DNA of 64,000 nucleotides from an uncultured Bacteroides sp. (GTDB taxonomy: Bacteria; Bacteroidota; Bacteroidia; Bacteroidales; Bacteroidaceae), in NCBI GenBank assembly GCA_905203765.1, contig CAJKXC010000009.1, positions 3,967 to 67,966 of the forward strand. Reading direction: 5' to 3'. Shown here piece by piece: positions 35,562 to 43,311 of this stretch (its first letter is position 1; the number at the start of each line of letters is the position of its first letter). The notes beneath the pieces were generated by a model that was not told the origin of the DNA, ran no database searches, and saw only the letters and a list, made by a program, of their open reading frames with translations. A program made the translations under genes and the position numbers.

Positions 35562-36533
35562 ATGAACAGAACTTATCTCCGACAGCTTCTGCTATCAAAT
35601 ACTCATCAGCTTCTCATCACGGCAGAAGGCATCACTTCTGCCATGATGGATGCTTTCCCTTTGATAGCGACCAATGCCCCTACACCAACTGCTTTCTTAT
35701 TCAATGCCAATCCGCCTACATATAAGGAAATATCGGACAAGGCACTTGCTAATATCACTCGACAGCTGCAAGCCACTTCCGAATTTCAGGAAGTAACGCT
35801 TACCAGTGACTTCTCATCCAACGAACTTCCTGAAGGCAGCATTGCTTACCATCGCATTTGGGGGTTCATCACCGCAGACAGCCGATGGTACTTCTCATCC
35901 AAACAGTTCGAACGCGACTTGCTGGAAGCCGAAGCCAATCCGGCCATAGCCTGCCATTTTATCCATGCCAATTCTCCGGGTGGTGAAGCCTGGTATCTCG
36001 ATAGACTCAGCGAAACAATGCGTTCGCTAAATAAACCTGTCATTACTCTTTCCGAGCAGTGCAATTGCTCCTCGTGCTACTATATCACGTGCCATTCTAA
36101 TGTAATAGCGGCACTTACAAGTAACGAAATCATCGGTTGCATCGGCACTATGATAGAAACTTATGATTTCAGTGGCTATTACGAGAAGCTCGGCATCAAA
36201 ATAATCAAGGAAACAGCCGAAAAATCAGACCTCAAGAATAAAAAGTACGACGACTTGCGTGCCGGCAACCCGAAGCAATACATCGAGGATGTATTAAACC
36301 CGCTCACTGAACAGTTCCTGAATGAAGTACGCGCAAGCCGTCCGGGACTGAGTGAGCTCCCGGAAGACGATCCGGTCTTCCGGGGTGAAACCTTCGACAC
36401 AGCTCATGCTATCGAAAAGAAACTCATCGACACCTCTATGACTTTCCTCGAAGCCGTGGCTACTGCTGTGGACTTAGGAAGGAATTATACCAACCTGGAA
36501 ACCATTAAAAAGAACGCTCTCAACTATTTATAA
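35562..36533 (+). CDS. S49-family head maturation protease
   Basis: This 323-residue protein has the ClpP/crotonase-like fold of SppA-type S49 peptidases used by phages to mature capsids. HANSPGGEAWYLDRL is the oxyanion region; the nucleophile is probably Ser170 in CNCSSCYYIT, where typical enzymes have ASGGYY, and Lys225 in SDLKNKK may be the base. The cysteines around the serine are unusual. It directly precedes the capsid gene, the normal place for such a protease. Confidence 0.8.
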   Translation: MNRTYLRQLLLSNTHQLLITAEGITSAMMDAFPLIATNAPTPTAFLFNANPPTYKEISDKALANITRQLQATSEFQEVTLTSDFSSNELPEGSIAYHRIWGFITADSRWYFSSKQFERDLLEAEANPAIACHFIHANSPGGEAWYLDRLSETMRSLNKPVITLSEQCNCSSCYYITCHSNVIAALTSNEIIGCIGTMIETYDFSGYYEKLGIKIIKETAEKSDLKNKKYDDLRAGNPKQYIEDVLNPLTEQFLNEVRASRPGLSELPEDDPVFRGETFDTAHAIEKKLIDTSMTFLEAVATAVDLGRNYTNLETIKKNALNYL

Positions 36534-36550
36534 CTTAACTTTTCATTCAC

Positions 36551-38569
36551 ATGAATATTAAAGAAAGAATTCAGACCGTCCTGCAGTCATTGAAGCTGCT
36601 GGACAAAGCGAAAGCCAACCAGCTGACCGATGAAGAATGGAAGCAGATTGTTGACTCTTATCAGAAAGAGTATCAATCAACTCTTCAAGACGATTTGGCA
36701 GAGGATCAGGCCGCACAAGCTGCCACAGCCGCAGTTCCAATTTCCCAGGAACAGATGAATCAAGTACAAGGTATCTTGGATAGCATCGTTAATCCGGATC
36801 AAAGTAGCACAACTTCAGTGGCAGCAGGATCTTCTCATTTTACCTCTCAAGCCACTGGCGAAGGGATGGTAGAACTTGCTCAAGCCGTCCAAGGCTTAAT
36901 ATCCACGATGGAAAACCGTGCTAACGAAGATCGCCCCATTCAGACGGTGGTTGCCACTACAGCTACCTTCACAGGCCCTGCTGATCGCAATCGTTTCCTG
37001 TTCGGCATTGAGAACCCGATGTTCTCCATGAGCGAACGTTGGAACAAAATTGCTGTTAATCCGGCAGCAGCAGCTTCTTTCGGTGCTTGGGACGAAGAAA
37101 TCGAAGGCGCCGCATTCCGCAAACAAGCCGTTAACTTCTCCCGTTCCTTGCAGAAACGCTACGCATATTTGCACGCCAATGGTATGCTCGATGCCAAGCG
37201 TCTGGCTGCCGGAGAATTCGGTACAAACTATGAAGGCGTAGAAACTGCCGGTGTAGGTGACCAGCACGTCGTTCTCCGCCAGGATGCCTTGATTGCCCGC
37301 GTTCTTACGAAACGCGACCTTACGCAGTATTTCCCCGTTCGTTACGGAATTCAGGACCACGACCTCGTATTCAACGCATTCTTCTCCGAAGTATCCCAGG
37401 CTTACCAGCAGGGTGAAATTTGGAAGGGTGACATGAAACTTGAGAATGAGATGGGCCATGTAGACGATGCAATGATCAAACTCAAGTTCGGCCCGATGAA
37501 AGAACTGGAGCGTATGTACATCGGCTACTTGAACAAGGAAGGTTCCGATCCTATCAAGTGGAACATGATCGAATTCTGTATCCTGAATTCTCTCGAGACT
37601 GCCCAGGTAGAGCAGAACAAGCGTCGTATGCGCGGTATCTACGTGAAACCAGAGACCGGTGTAGCCGGTAGCTACCTGAACGCTTCTACCGGTATCATCC
37701 ACACGCTGATCCGTTATGTACACGAGTACAAGATTCTTCCCCATGATGATGAATCCTACAGTAGCTACACCGATGCTGATATGCTGGACGCCGTTCAGGA
37801 CTTTGTTTCAGACATCATCACTTCTTGTACGGAAGATATGGATATCGACAACCATGTACTGTACCTGAACAAGACTCACCAACCTTGGTGGATCAAGAAT
37901 GTTCGTGCCAAATATGGCAAGGATATCGACTTCAGCGGCCCGGACAGCTACAAGAACGTGGTTCCCGATACGAATGTACGCATCGTATGGCTTCCGTATC
38001 TTGGACAACTTCCTCTCATGTTCATGGACATTCCCGGAAATATCCAGTTCTTGGAGTATATCCCGGGAGAAATGCTTTCTATCAAAGTAAAGGAAGACAT
38101 GGAACTTGTCAAGGCATGGTCTACTTGGAAAGAGGGTTGTTCCGCATCATTTACCGGCCGCCGCTTCGACAGCCTGGATAAACTGAAGGCCAACAACTAC
38201 GAATGGCAGCAGATCTTCATGAACAAGCCTGCCGTTTCTATGGCGGCAGATGCCACTACGGCAGATGCTTCGAAAGGTTTCTGGCAGATTACTGCAGCCA
38301 ATACTGAAGCGAAAGCCATTACGGATATCACGAATGCAAAGGCTGGTGTAGCCTACATCATCGAATGTGGAGATATCACCAATGCAACTACTATCGCCAA
38401 GTCCGATAAGTTTGCCGATATCACGGAAGCCTACACTCCGACCAAGGTTGGTGACTACATTATGGTAATTTTGAATAGCAAAGGAAAATTCCTGGAACTC
38501 GAGCGCCAGGTCGGTGGTGTCCGCAAGGTCAATGCCGCACTGCAACCGAATATTCCCGGAGTACGATAA
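36551..38569 (+). CDS. Major capsid protein with N-terminal scaffold-like part
   Basis: This 672-residue protein follows the protease by 17 bases. Its first 110 residues are helical and Gln/Ala-rich (KLLDKAKANQLTDEEWKQ), as in scaffold domains that the protease would remove. The remainder includes FPVRYGIQDHDLVFNAF and NPMFSMSERWNKIAVNP. Position and size point to the major capsid protein, though the fold cannot be confirmed by eye. It may also be read as two parts, scaffold and coat, in one chain. Confidence 0.65.
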   Translation: MNIKERIQTVLQSLKLLDKAKANQLTDEEWKQIVDSYQKEYQSTLQDDLAEDQAAQAATAAVPISQEQMNQVQGILDSIVNPDQSSTTSVAAGSSHFTSQATGEGMVELAQAVQGLISTMENRANEDRPIQTVVATTATFTGPADRNRFLFGIENPMFSMSERWNKIAVNPAAAASFGAWDEEIEGAAFRKQAVNFSRSLQKRYAYLHANGMLDAKRLAAGEFGTNYEGVETAGVGDQHVVLRQDALIARVLTKRDLTQYFPVRYGIQDHDLVFNAFFSEVSQAYQQGEIWKGDMKLENEMGHVDDAMIKLKFGPMKELERMYIGYLNKEGSDPIKWNMIEFCILNSLETAQVEQNKRRMRGIYVKPETGVAGSYLNASTGIIHTLIRYVHEYKILPHDDESYSSYTDADMLDAVQDFVSDIITSCTEDMDIDNHVLYLNKTHQPWWIKNVRAKYGKDIDFSGPDSYKNVVPDTNVRIVWLPYLGQLPLMFMDIPGNIQFLEYIPGEMLSIKVKEDMELVKAWSTWKEGCSASFTGRRFDSLDKLKANNYEWQQIFMNKPAVSMAADATTADASKGFWQITAANTEAKAITDITNAKAGVAYIIECGDITNATTIAKSDKFADITEAYTPTKVGDYIMVILNSKGKFLELERQVGGVRKVNAALQPNIPGVR

Positions 38570-38608
38570 GCCTTTGCCGTACAGGTAATCAGTTTGTTTT
38601 TAGGTGAC

Positions 38609-38641
38609 ATGGGGCGGGTGGATAGCCCGCTCCATTTTTTT
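38609..38641 (+). terminator. Terminator after the capsid gene
   Basis: ATGGGGCGGG and CCCGCTCCAT form a ten-pair stem (one G-U) with a seven-base loop and then seven T residues. Confidence 0.88.
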
Positions 38642-38661
38642 ACAACTCAATTATAATCAAT

Positions 38662-39666
38662 ATGAAAGCAAAAAAAACTTCCAATCCTTTCCGTAAAGGA
38701 TATCAGGCAGCTTGCAAAATGCAAGTCCGCTTCTTCCTCTCGTTGATGACAGTCCTCGCACTGATATTTGTCGTTGGGCTGTTGCTGGATCCTGCATCCT
38801 CATCATTCTGCCTTTCCGGGTTTGCCGGCACTTCATTGGCTGCCATGATGGTCATCGGCGACGTTGATGACGTTTCCGACCGTCAGACGCATGGTTCTAA
38901 CATAGCCTACAAGGTTTATCTCATTGAGATATCCCAAGTTAATCCGGATGTTGCTTTCCCGAATCCTAATGCGAACCGGGAAGTAAGTACCATCCCGATG
39001 AAGGACGGGCAATACATGAAATACTTTGATGCCCACGATGTTCCTACCTATACATCTACCGGTGAGAAAGGTGATATTACAACGAGCGGTGAGAATAACT
39101 TCATCATTATCATGGGTGGTATGCGCGACCAATTGCTGACTTATATCGAAGAGCACGCCGGTGGCAAGTTCATCATCCTGTTTAAGGAAGTTGGAGAGAG
39201 CCAATGGTACATCCTCGGCAACTATGACCGACCTATGGTATTATCTTCCTACGAAGCCAAGAACGACAAGGACGGCCGCTATGTAACCTTCACTTTTAAA
39301 CGTACCAGCATCGACCAATACAACAAGTATGTAGGCGATATCGTCCGGGTTCCGGCTGCTAGTCATGCCGCAGACGCAACTACATTGACCATTAAGCCTG
39401 CCAACAACCGTTATTCCATACCGGATGGTAGTGCGGCCACCTACGCCATTGGCACTGTCGCAGGACTGACTGCCAACGACAAGGGCCGATACATCACCCT
39501 CGAAGGAACGGGAACATCCAAAGCTGCCACCATAGCAGAGAGCAGCAGCTTCATCCTGGAAGATGGTGCCACCTGGACAGCCAAGGCAGGTTCATCCATT
39601 ACGTTCCGCGTGCTGGATTCCTCAACTCTCATCGAGGTACCGGGAAGCCGGGTGCAAACAGCGTAA
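38662..39666 (+). CDS. Tail-tube-like or minor structural protein
   Basis: This 334-residue protein follows the capsid gene. Residues about 24-42 form a hydrophobic segment (FFLSLMTVLALIFVVGLLL), odd for a tail tube. The rest is beta-rich and Gly/Thr/Ala-rich (FIIIMGGMRDQLLTYIEEH, DRPMVLSSYEAKNDKDGRY), and the C-terminal third is Ig-like. A gene pair with a frameshift signal follows, as after tail-tube genes. The call rests on context and the hydrophobic segment argues against it. Confidence 0.45.
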   Translation: MKAKKTSNPFRKGYQAACKMQVRFFLSLMTVLALIFVVGLLLDPASSSFCLSGFAGTSLAAMMVIGDVDDVSDRQTHGSNIAYKVYLIEISQVNPDVAFPNPNANREVSTIPMKDGQYMKYFDAHDVPTYTSTGEKGDITTSGENNFIIIMGGMRDQLLTYIEEHAGGKFIILFKEVGESQWYILGNYDRPMVLSSYEAKNDKDGRYVTFTFKRTSIDQYNKYVGDIVRVPAASHAADATTLTIKPANNRYSIPDGSAATYAIGTVAGLTANDKGRYITLEGTGTSKAATIAESSSFILEDGATWTAKAGSSITFRVLDSSTLIEVPGSRVQTA

Positions 39667-39741
39667 TAAACCCCGTGTTACAAGCTAACATAATTCATTC
39701 ATTTGAATACAGTTAGCTTGTAATACTTAAACCTGTATATC

Positions 39742-40308
39742 ATGTATAGTTTCAAAGAAAAGAAGATTCATTTCAATGCGCTCCGTAATCCGGATGCCGT
39801 GAAATACGATCTGGAATTGCTTGCCCGCGAACAGCCCAACTTTTCTCACCTCGCTACCTTCCGTCGCAATCCTCAGCGTAATTCAGATAATATCCTCTAC
39901 GCATTGCTCGATTGCATCACCCGCGAAAGGATCCGCGAATATCGCCGCACCAGGATGGAAGAGGAAGCCAAAGCTGCTTCTCCAAGCGAAGCCATTTCTA
40001 CAGCGAACGAAGAGAAACAAGAATCCCAGGTAGAAACAGCAGAGCATTCCGAAGAGAAGAAAGAACTTCAGGAAGAAGTAGAATCCCGTGTTGAAGAGGC
40101 CGAAGCCCGCGCTGAAGAAGCCGAAGAAGCCCAGGAAGAAGCAGAAGCTCGTGCAGAAGAGGCGGAAGCCCGCGCTGAAGAGGCAGAGCAGGCGCTGGAA
40201 GACGAGAAAAAAAAAGAGCAGCCCAAAGCCACTCCGGTAAAGTCCAAAAGCACGAGGAGTACCCGCAAATCGACTGGGACAACCTCTTCGATCCGCAAGT
40301 CCAAATAG
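39742..40308 (+). CDS. Coiled-coil protein, possible frameshift partner (short form)
   Basis: This 188-residue protein has an ordinary N-terminal domain (MYSFKEKKIHFNALRNPDAV to about residue 80) and then an acidic repeat of AEARAEEAEEA type that should form a long coiled coil. A run of nine A residues (40207-40215) lies near the end, read as AAA AAA AAA, and the frame ends soon after. A -1 slip there joins it to the frame ending at 40745. It sits where tail-assembly chaperones with such frameshifts are found in many phages. Confidence 0.65.
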   Translation: MYSFKEKKIHFNALRNPDAVKYDLELLAREQPNFSHLATFRRNPQRNSDNILYALLDCITRERIREYRRTRMEEEAKAASPSEAISTANEEKQESQVETAEHSEEKKELQEEVESRVEEAEARAEEAEEAQEEAEARAEEAEARAEEAEQALEDEKKKEQPKATPVKSKSTRSTRKSTGTTSSIRKSK

Positions 40309-40745
40309 CTACACTCCTCTACAACGATCGTGTAGTCACTTGGAAACAAATGAAGCAGCTCGACGAACGCCTGGATAAGAAACCGGTCAAGCGTGACATC
40401 ATGGACATGGTGGAACTCCGCATCCGGAATCTTCAGGCTTTCGACGAGCTGCAATCGTTCAACGACACTGGGAAGTTCCTCTACATTCACCCGCTCATAG
40501 CTCATCAGTCAGAGAGAGCGCAACTGATGAAGTTACTGAAGACGGATCCGCAGGAGTTCCTACGCCTGCACAAGAATGTCACAGATAACATCCGCAGATA
40601 CGAATCTTACCTGAAGCGTGCCGACCGGCAGACGCGGCGCACTCAGGACAAAGAGAACCTCCGCCGCCATCGCGAGCGTGAGGCGCTGTTCAAAGCAATA
40701 CTGCAATCCGTAAACCATCCCGGCACGCCTGATAATCCCTCTTAA
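40215..40745 (+). CDS. Frameshift-dependent extension of the coiled-coil gene
   Basis: The frame ending at 40745 is open back to a stop at 40176-40178. From the A9 run (40207-40215) to the first ATG (40350) it has no ATG, GTG or TTG, yet it reads as protein (YPQIDWDNLFDPQVQIATLL). A -1 shift on A-AAA-AAA would make a product of about 334 residues (158 + 176). Without a shift, translation could only start at 40350 (131 residues). It has no family match. Confidence 0.6.
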   Translation, partial: RAAQSHSGKVQKHEEYPQIDWDNLFDPQVQIATLLYNDRVVTWKQMKQLDERLDKKPVKRDIMDMVELRIRNLQAFDELQSFNDTGKFLYIHPLIAHQSERAQLMKLLKTDPQEFLRLHKNVTDNIRRYESYLKRADRQTRRTQDKENLRRHREREALFKAILQSVNHPGTPDNPS

Positions 40746-40862
40746 CGCATCCTTATGCAGTAGAATCCACCTATACCAACCGGCACTCATGCTGACTGTG
40801 TTCCTTTGCACTGCCTATTCGCGAAACGGCAGAGTAATATTAATCATTAAACATCAATCAGC

Positions 40863-41336
40863 ATGAGTGTAAACTATTCCCTCGCTCTGATGAGCAGCAA
40901 GCCCGGTGACAAATCCGCCGCAAAGCTCTATTATGCCAAGGCGCAAGCCACCGGCGAAGTAACCATGGACGAAATGGCGGAAGACATTGCCTACGCCACT
41001 TCCCTGACGGACGGCGACGTATTGAATGCCATCCGTGCCCTTATCCAGCAAATCAACAAGAACCTGTCGGCAGGCAAGATTGTCCGCCTCGAGAACTTCG
41101 GCAGCTTCCAGCTCCAGCTATCCAGCAAGGGAGCCAGGAACGAAAAAGAGTTTACCGCTGCCAACATCACGGCAGCCGGCATCCAGTTCCGCCCGGGAAA
41201 GCCGATTAAGGCGGCTACCCGTGCCGGAGACGGCGGACTTACCTTCAAGCGTGTGCCCAAGTTGGGTGAAGCTCCTCAAACCGGTGGCGACGGTTCCGGT
41301 TCGGACGGAGACTTGAATGAGAACCCGATGGGATAG
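40863..41336 (+). CDS. HU-like DNA-binding protein
   Basis: This 157-residue protein is of the HU-related type found throughout Bacteroides: VNYSLALMSSKPGDKSAAKL at the start, LENFGSFQLQLSSKGARN as the arm and saddle, and a glycine-rich C-terminal tail. It should bind and bend DNA. The DUF4248 gene follows and the four palindromes lie between them, an arrangement seen in accessory blocks in this genus. Confidence 0.85.
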   Translation: MSVNYSLALMSSKPGDKSAAKLYYAKAQATGEVTMDEMAEDIAYATSLTDGDVLNAIRALIQQINKNLSAGKIVRLENFGSFQLQLSSKGARNEKEFTAANITAAGIQFRPGKPIKAATRAGDGGLTFKRVPKLGEAPQTGGDGSGSDGDLNENPMG

Positions 41337-41337
41337 G

Positions 41338-41417
41338 CTACCTATAGGTAGATCCCCCTCTACCTATAAGTAAACATCCCTCTACCTATAGGTAAACGTC
41401 CTGTTACCTATAGGTAG
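41338..41417. repeat. Four 22-bp-spaced palindromes
   Basis: CTACCTATAGGTAG begins at 41338, with variants at 41360 (ACCTATAAGTA), 41382 (CTACCTATAGGTA) and 41404 (TTACCTATAGGTAG), exactly 22 bases apart, so all face the same side of the DNA helix. Each is a palindrome with core TACCTATAGGTA. Protein-binding sites, perhaps for the HU-like protein or a dimeric regulator, are likely. Confidence 0.92.
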
Positions 41418-41470
41418 TTTCAAGTAATTTAGCATGCGTAAAATCCCAAAGCAAAATCAATATACGAATT

Positions 41471-41680
41471 ATGAAAGCAATCTACATGAGCGACCTCGCT
41501 CAAGCCTACTTCCCGCGAAGTACGCCCCGCAGTGCCGGTATCCAGCTGCACCGATGGATAGAACTGAATACCGAACTGAAAACAGAACTCACCGCCCTGC
41601 ACTTCAAGCCCCGGCAACGGGCGCTGACACCCATGCAGCACGAAGCCATAATCCGGCATCTGGGAGAGCCGGGAGAATAA
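41471..41680 (+). CDS. DUF4248 small protein
   Basis: This 69-residue protein (YMSDLAQAYFPRSTPRSAG, then LTPMQHEAIIRHLGEPGE) matches the DUF4248 pattern known from Bacteroides, in which a short helix-rich protein accompanies HU-like genes. Its function is unknown. A strong hairpin terminator follows directly. Confidence 0.85.
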   Translation: MKAIYMSDLAQAYFPRSTPRSAGIQLHRWIELNTELKTELTALHFKPRQRALTPMQHEAIIRHLGEPGE

Positions 41681-41716
41681 AAAAATCCCCTCACTTTGAA
41701 AGGTGAGGGGATTTTT
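41681..41716. terminator. Bidirectional terminator between DUF4248 and hicB
   Basis: AAAAATCCCCTCAC and GTGAGGGGATTTTT pair perfectly around an eight-base loop, with A- and T-runs, so it serves both converging genes. Confidence 0.93.
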
Positions 41717-41719
41717 CTG

Positions 41720-42124
41720 TCAGAGGGTGATGGACAAGAGCTCGGCTCCCAGTTTATGCAATGCGGTTTCAAGTTTCGTCGCTTGTTCCGGCCGGGGTTT
41801 GCGCCCGCCGGACGCATAGTGCCACAGTTGTTTCTGGTTGATACCTGTTATGCGTTCCAGACCTGCTTTGGAAAAGATGCCCGAATAAAAGTCCAATAGC
41901 GACTTCACATCCATTTTAAAGCTGAGTTCATAGTCTCCCTGCAATTCTTCGGGGACTTCGCACCCCAGTTCTTTGCATTCTTCAATAAATACTCCGATAG
42001 CCGCAACCATATTGGTCTTGATTTCATCTACGGAGTTTCCGGTAGCAACTATGCCGTCTATACCGTCCAGGTAAGCGGAGTAGTTGTTTTCCGCTCTTTC
42101 AATAAAGGCTGTCAGTTCTTTCAT
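41720..42124 (-). CDS. hicB: HicB-type antitoxin
   Basis: This 134-residue protein has the HicB degenerate RNase-H-like N-terminus (NNYSAYLDGIDGIVATGNSV) and a C-terminal DNA-binding part (GLERITGINQKQLWHYASGG). It should neutralise HicA and repress the pair. It lies downstream of hicA on the minus strand with a 56-base gap, the usual hicA-hicB order. The second half (KPRPEQATKLETALHKLG) is a helix-turn-helix of the XRE type. Confidence 0.88.
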   Translation of the reverse strand: MKELTAFIERAENNYSAYLDGIDGIVATGNSVDEIKTNMVAAIGVFIEECKELGCEVPEELQGDYELSFKMDVKSLLDFYSGIFSKAGLERITGINQKQLWHYASGGRKPRPEQATKLETALHKLGAELLSITL

Positions 42125-42180
42125 TTCTGCTAATATTTGTTTTAGATTGATTTTTCAAGTGATCCGAAGGGATTACAGGG

Positions 42181-42375
42181 TTATTTAAGCCCTGCCTCCC
42201 TCAATATGGAACTTAACGTACCATCCTTCAAATCGTCGTTATCCTTTCCCGGAACTACTATCGGACGCCTTGCGCCCTCTTTATAGTAGATGTGATGATC
42301 GCCTTTGGTACGGATAAACCGCCATCCGTTTTCCTCCAGCAGTTCTATTACTTTTTTTACTTTCATGGTAGCCAT
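42181..42375 (-). CDS. hicA: HicA-type mRNA interferase toxin
   Basis: This 64-residue protein has the HicA double-stranded RNA-binding-like fold: VIELLEENGWRFIRTKGDHH with the catalytic histidine in GDHHIYY, and PGKDNDDLKDGTLSSILREAGL. The start is at 42375 or the next Met (42366). It should cleave mRNA when HicB is lost. The pair is a stability or defence module inside the prophage. Confidence 0.92.
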   Translation of the reverse strand: MATMKVKKVIELLEENGWRFIRTKGDHHIYYKEGARRPIVVPGKDNDDLKDGTLSSILREAGLK

Positions 42376-42438
42376 CGCTTCAATCAGGTTTTAAGTTTAT
42401 AATTTCTTTGTCACACATCTCAATTCATCATCACACTG

Positions 42439-42469
42439 CAAAGATAACTATATTTCTACTATTTACAAT
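42439..42469 (-). promoter_or_regulatory. hicAB promoter with overlapping dyad
   Basis: On the minus strand ATTG, 19 bases, TATCTTTG: a near-ideal Bacteroides promoter. AACTATATT and AATATAGT form a dyad across it (42446-42474), a likely HicB operator. Confidence 0.75.
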
Positions 42470-42507
42470 ATAGTGATAACTTTTTTTCTACATTTTGGGA
42501 TTTTTCT

Positions 42508-42538
42508 TTTGCTGTTACAAAAACTTTCACCATCTTTG
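42508..42538 (+). promoter_or_regulatory. Promoter of cassette copy 3
   Basis: TTTG at 42508-42511, 19 bases, CATCTTTG at 42531-42538. It is divergent from the hicAB promoter and gives a leader of about 190 bases. Confidence 0.65.
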
Positions 42539-42544
42539 CAATGC

Positions 42545-42732
42545 TCAAAGACCAAGAGAGCTTTTTAAATATGCAATTAGCAAAGAGGACTTTTTTGTGT
42601 CCATATATCAACAAAGATATTAGGCTGTCAAAATTCCTGTTGCGATTCCTCTATGCTATGCGTATGAATTGTTCTCTTGGTCGAGTTAGGAAGATTGACA
42701 GCCTTTTTTATATCAAATAATTTCATCAACTA
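42545..42732 (+). ncRNA. Structured leader RNA of cassette copy 3
   Basis: GACCAAGAGA (42550-42559) pairs with TCTCTTGGTC (42673-42682), and AGGCTGTCAA (42622-42631) pairs with TTGACAGCCT (42695-42704), which runs into TTTTTT. The two stems interleave, so they form a pseudoknot or exclude each other. GGACTTTTTTGTGTCC (42587-42602) matches the U-loop hairpin GGCATTTTTTATGCC of copies 1 and 2. GACCAAGAGA occurs again at the start codon (42735-42744) and could compete for the 3' arm. Confidence 0.6.
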
Positions 42733-43077
42733 ATGACCAAGAGAAGTGAAATTACCGACAGCATGAATAATAGTAGTGCTGCAAGTACGTCCATCAACGA
42801 AACTGGTATCTCCAATGCCTTCACCGGCAATCCTTACACCGACCTTGCCGTCTACGGCATCACCCTGCATGGTTGCACCATCCGCTACCTGCACAGTCCC
42901 AACCTTACGGGCAACACCATCACCGGGCGTTTCAACCTGTCCGGGCGTGAAGAAACAGCCGGGGCCACCAGCTACGAATCCCTCATCCGGTTCGTGGTAG
43001 GCAAGTATATGGAGCATCGTGCCTATACGGCAGAGTGCCGCAGACGTAAGCGGATGTCCTTCATTACTGCTTCATAA
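42733..43077 (+). CDS. Small basic protein of cassette copy 3
   Basis: This 114-residue protein shares the core TGNPYTDLAVYGI, GCTIRYL, GNTITGRFNLSGREETAG and a basic tail (RAYTAECRRRKR) with the two copies at 32-34 kb, but differs strongly in its first 30 residues. Synonymous differences dominate in this frame, which shows protein-level selection. Function unknown. It lies between hicAB and the terminase genes. Confidence 0.72.
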   Translation: MTKRSEITDSMNNSSAASTSINETGISNAFTGNPYTDLAVYGITLHGCTIRYLHSPNLTGNTITGRFNLSGREETAGATSYESLIRFVVGKYMEHRAYTAECRRRKRMSFITAS

Positions 43078-43113
43078 GTTACGACCTTTGCCGCATACCA
43101 TTATATGCGGCTT

Positions 43114-43311
43114 ATGAAGCAGGAAACATCACACCCCCACGAAGATAAGGCGGACACTCCGCCGCTCACCCCGCAAGAAGCAGCGCGCTCCATGCTGGAA
43201 GAGCTTATGAAGAAAGCTGCCGGTGGCGACCTCAACGCCATCGGCATGCTAAAGGAAACCATGCAGGAAGCCCGGTTGGAGAAACTGCGCAAAGAACTGT
43301 TCGGCGTATGA
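43114..43311 (+). CDS. Small protein before the terminase genes
   Basis: This 65-residue helical protein (MKQETSHPHEDKADTPPL to EKLRKELFGV) overlaps the next gene by four bases. The hairpin GCCGCATA-TATGCGGC at 43091-43111 lies just upstream and would contain an earlier in-frame ATG at 43105, so the start at 43114 is preferred. Not recognised; perhaps an early packaging or regulatory protein. Confidence 0.55.
   Translation: MKQETSHPHEDKADTPPLTPQEAARSMLEELMKKAAGGDLNAIGMLKETMQEARLEKLRKELFGV

Noticed and set aside
41338..41417. CRISPR array
   Set aside because: Four short palindromes with 8-9 base spacers and no cas genes; spacing fits protein sites.
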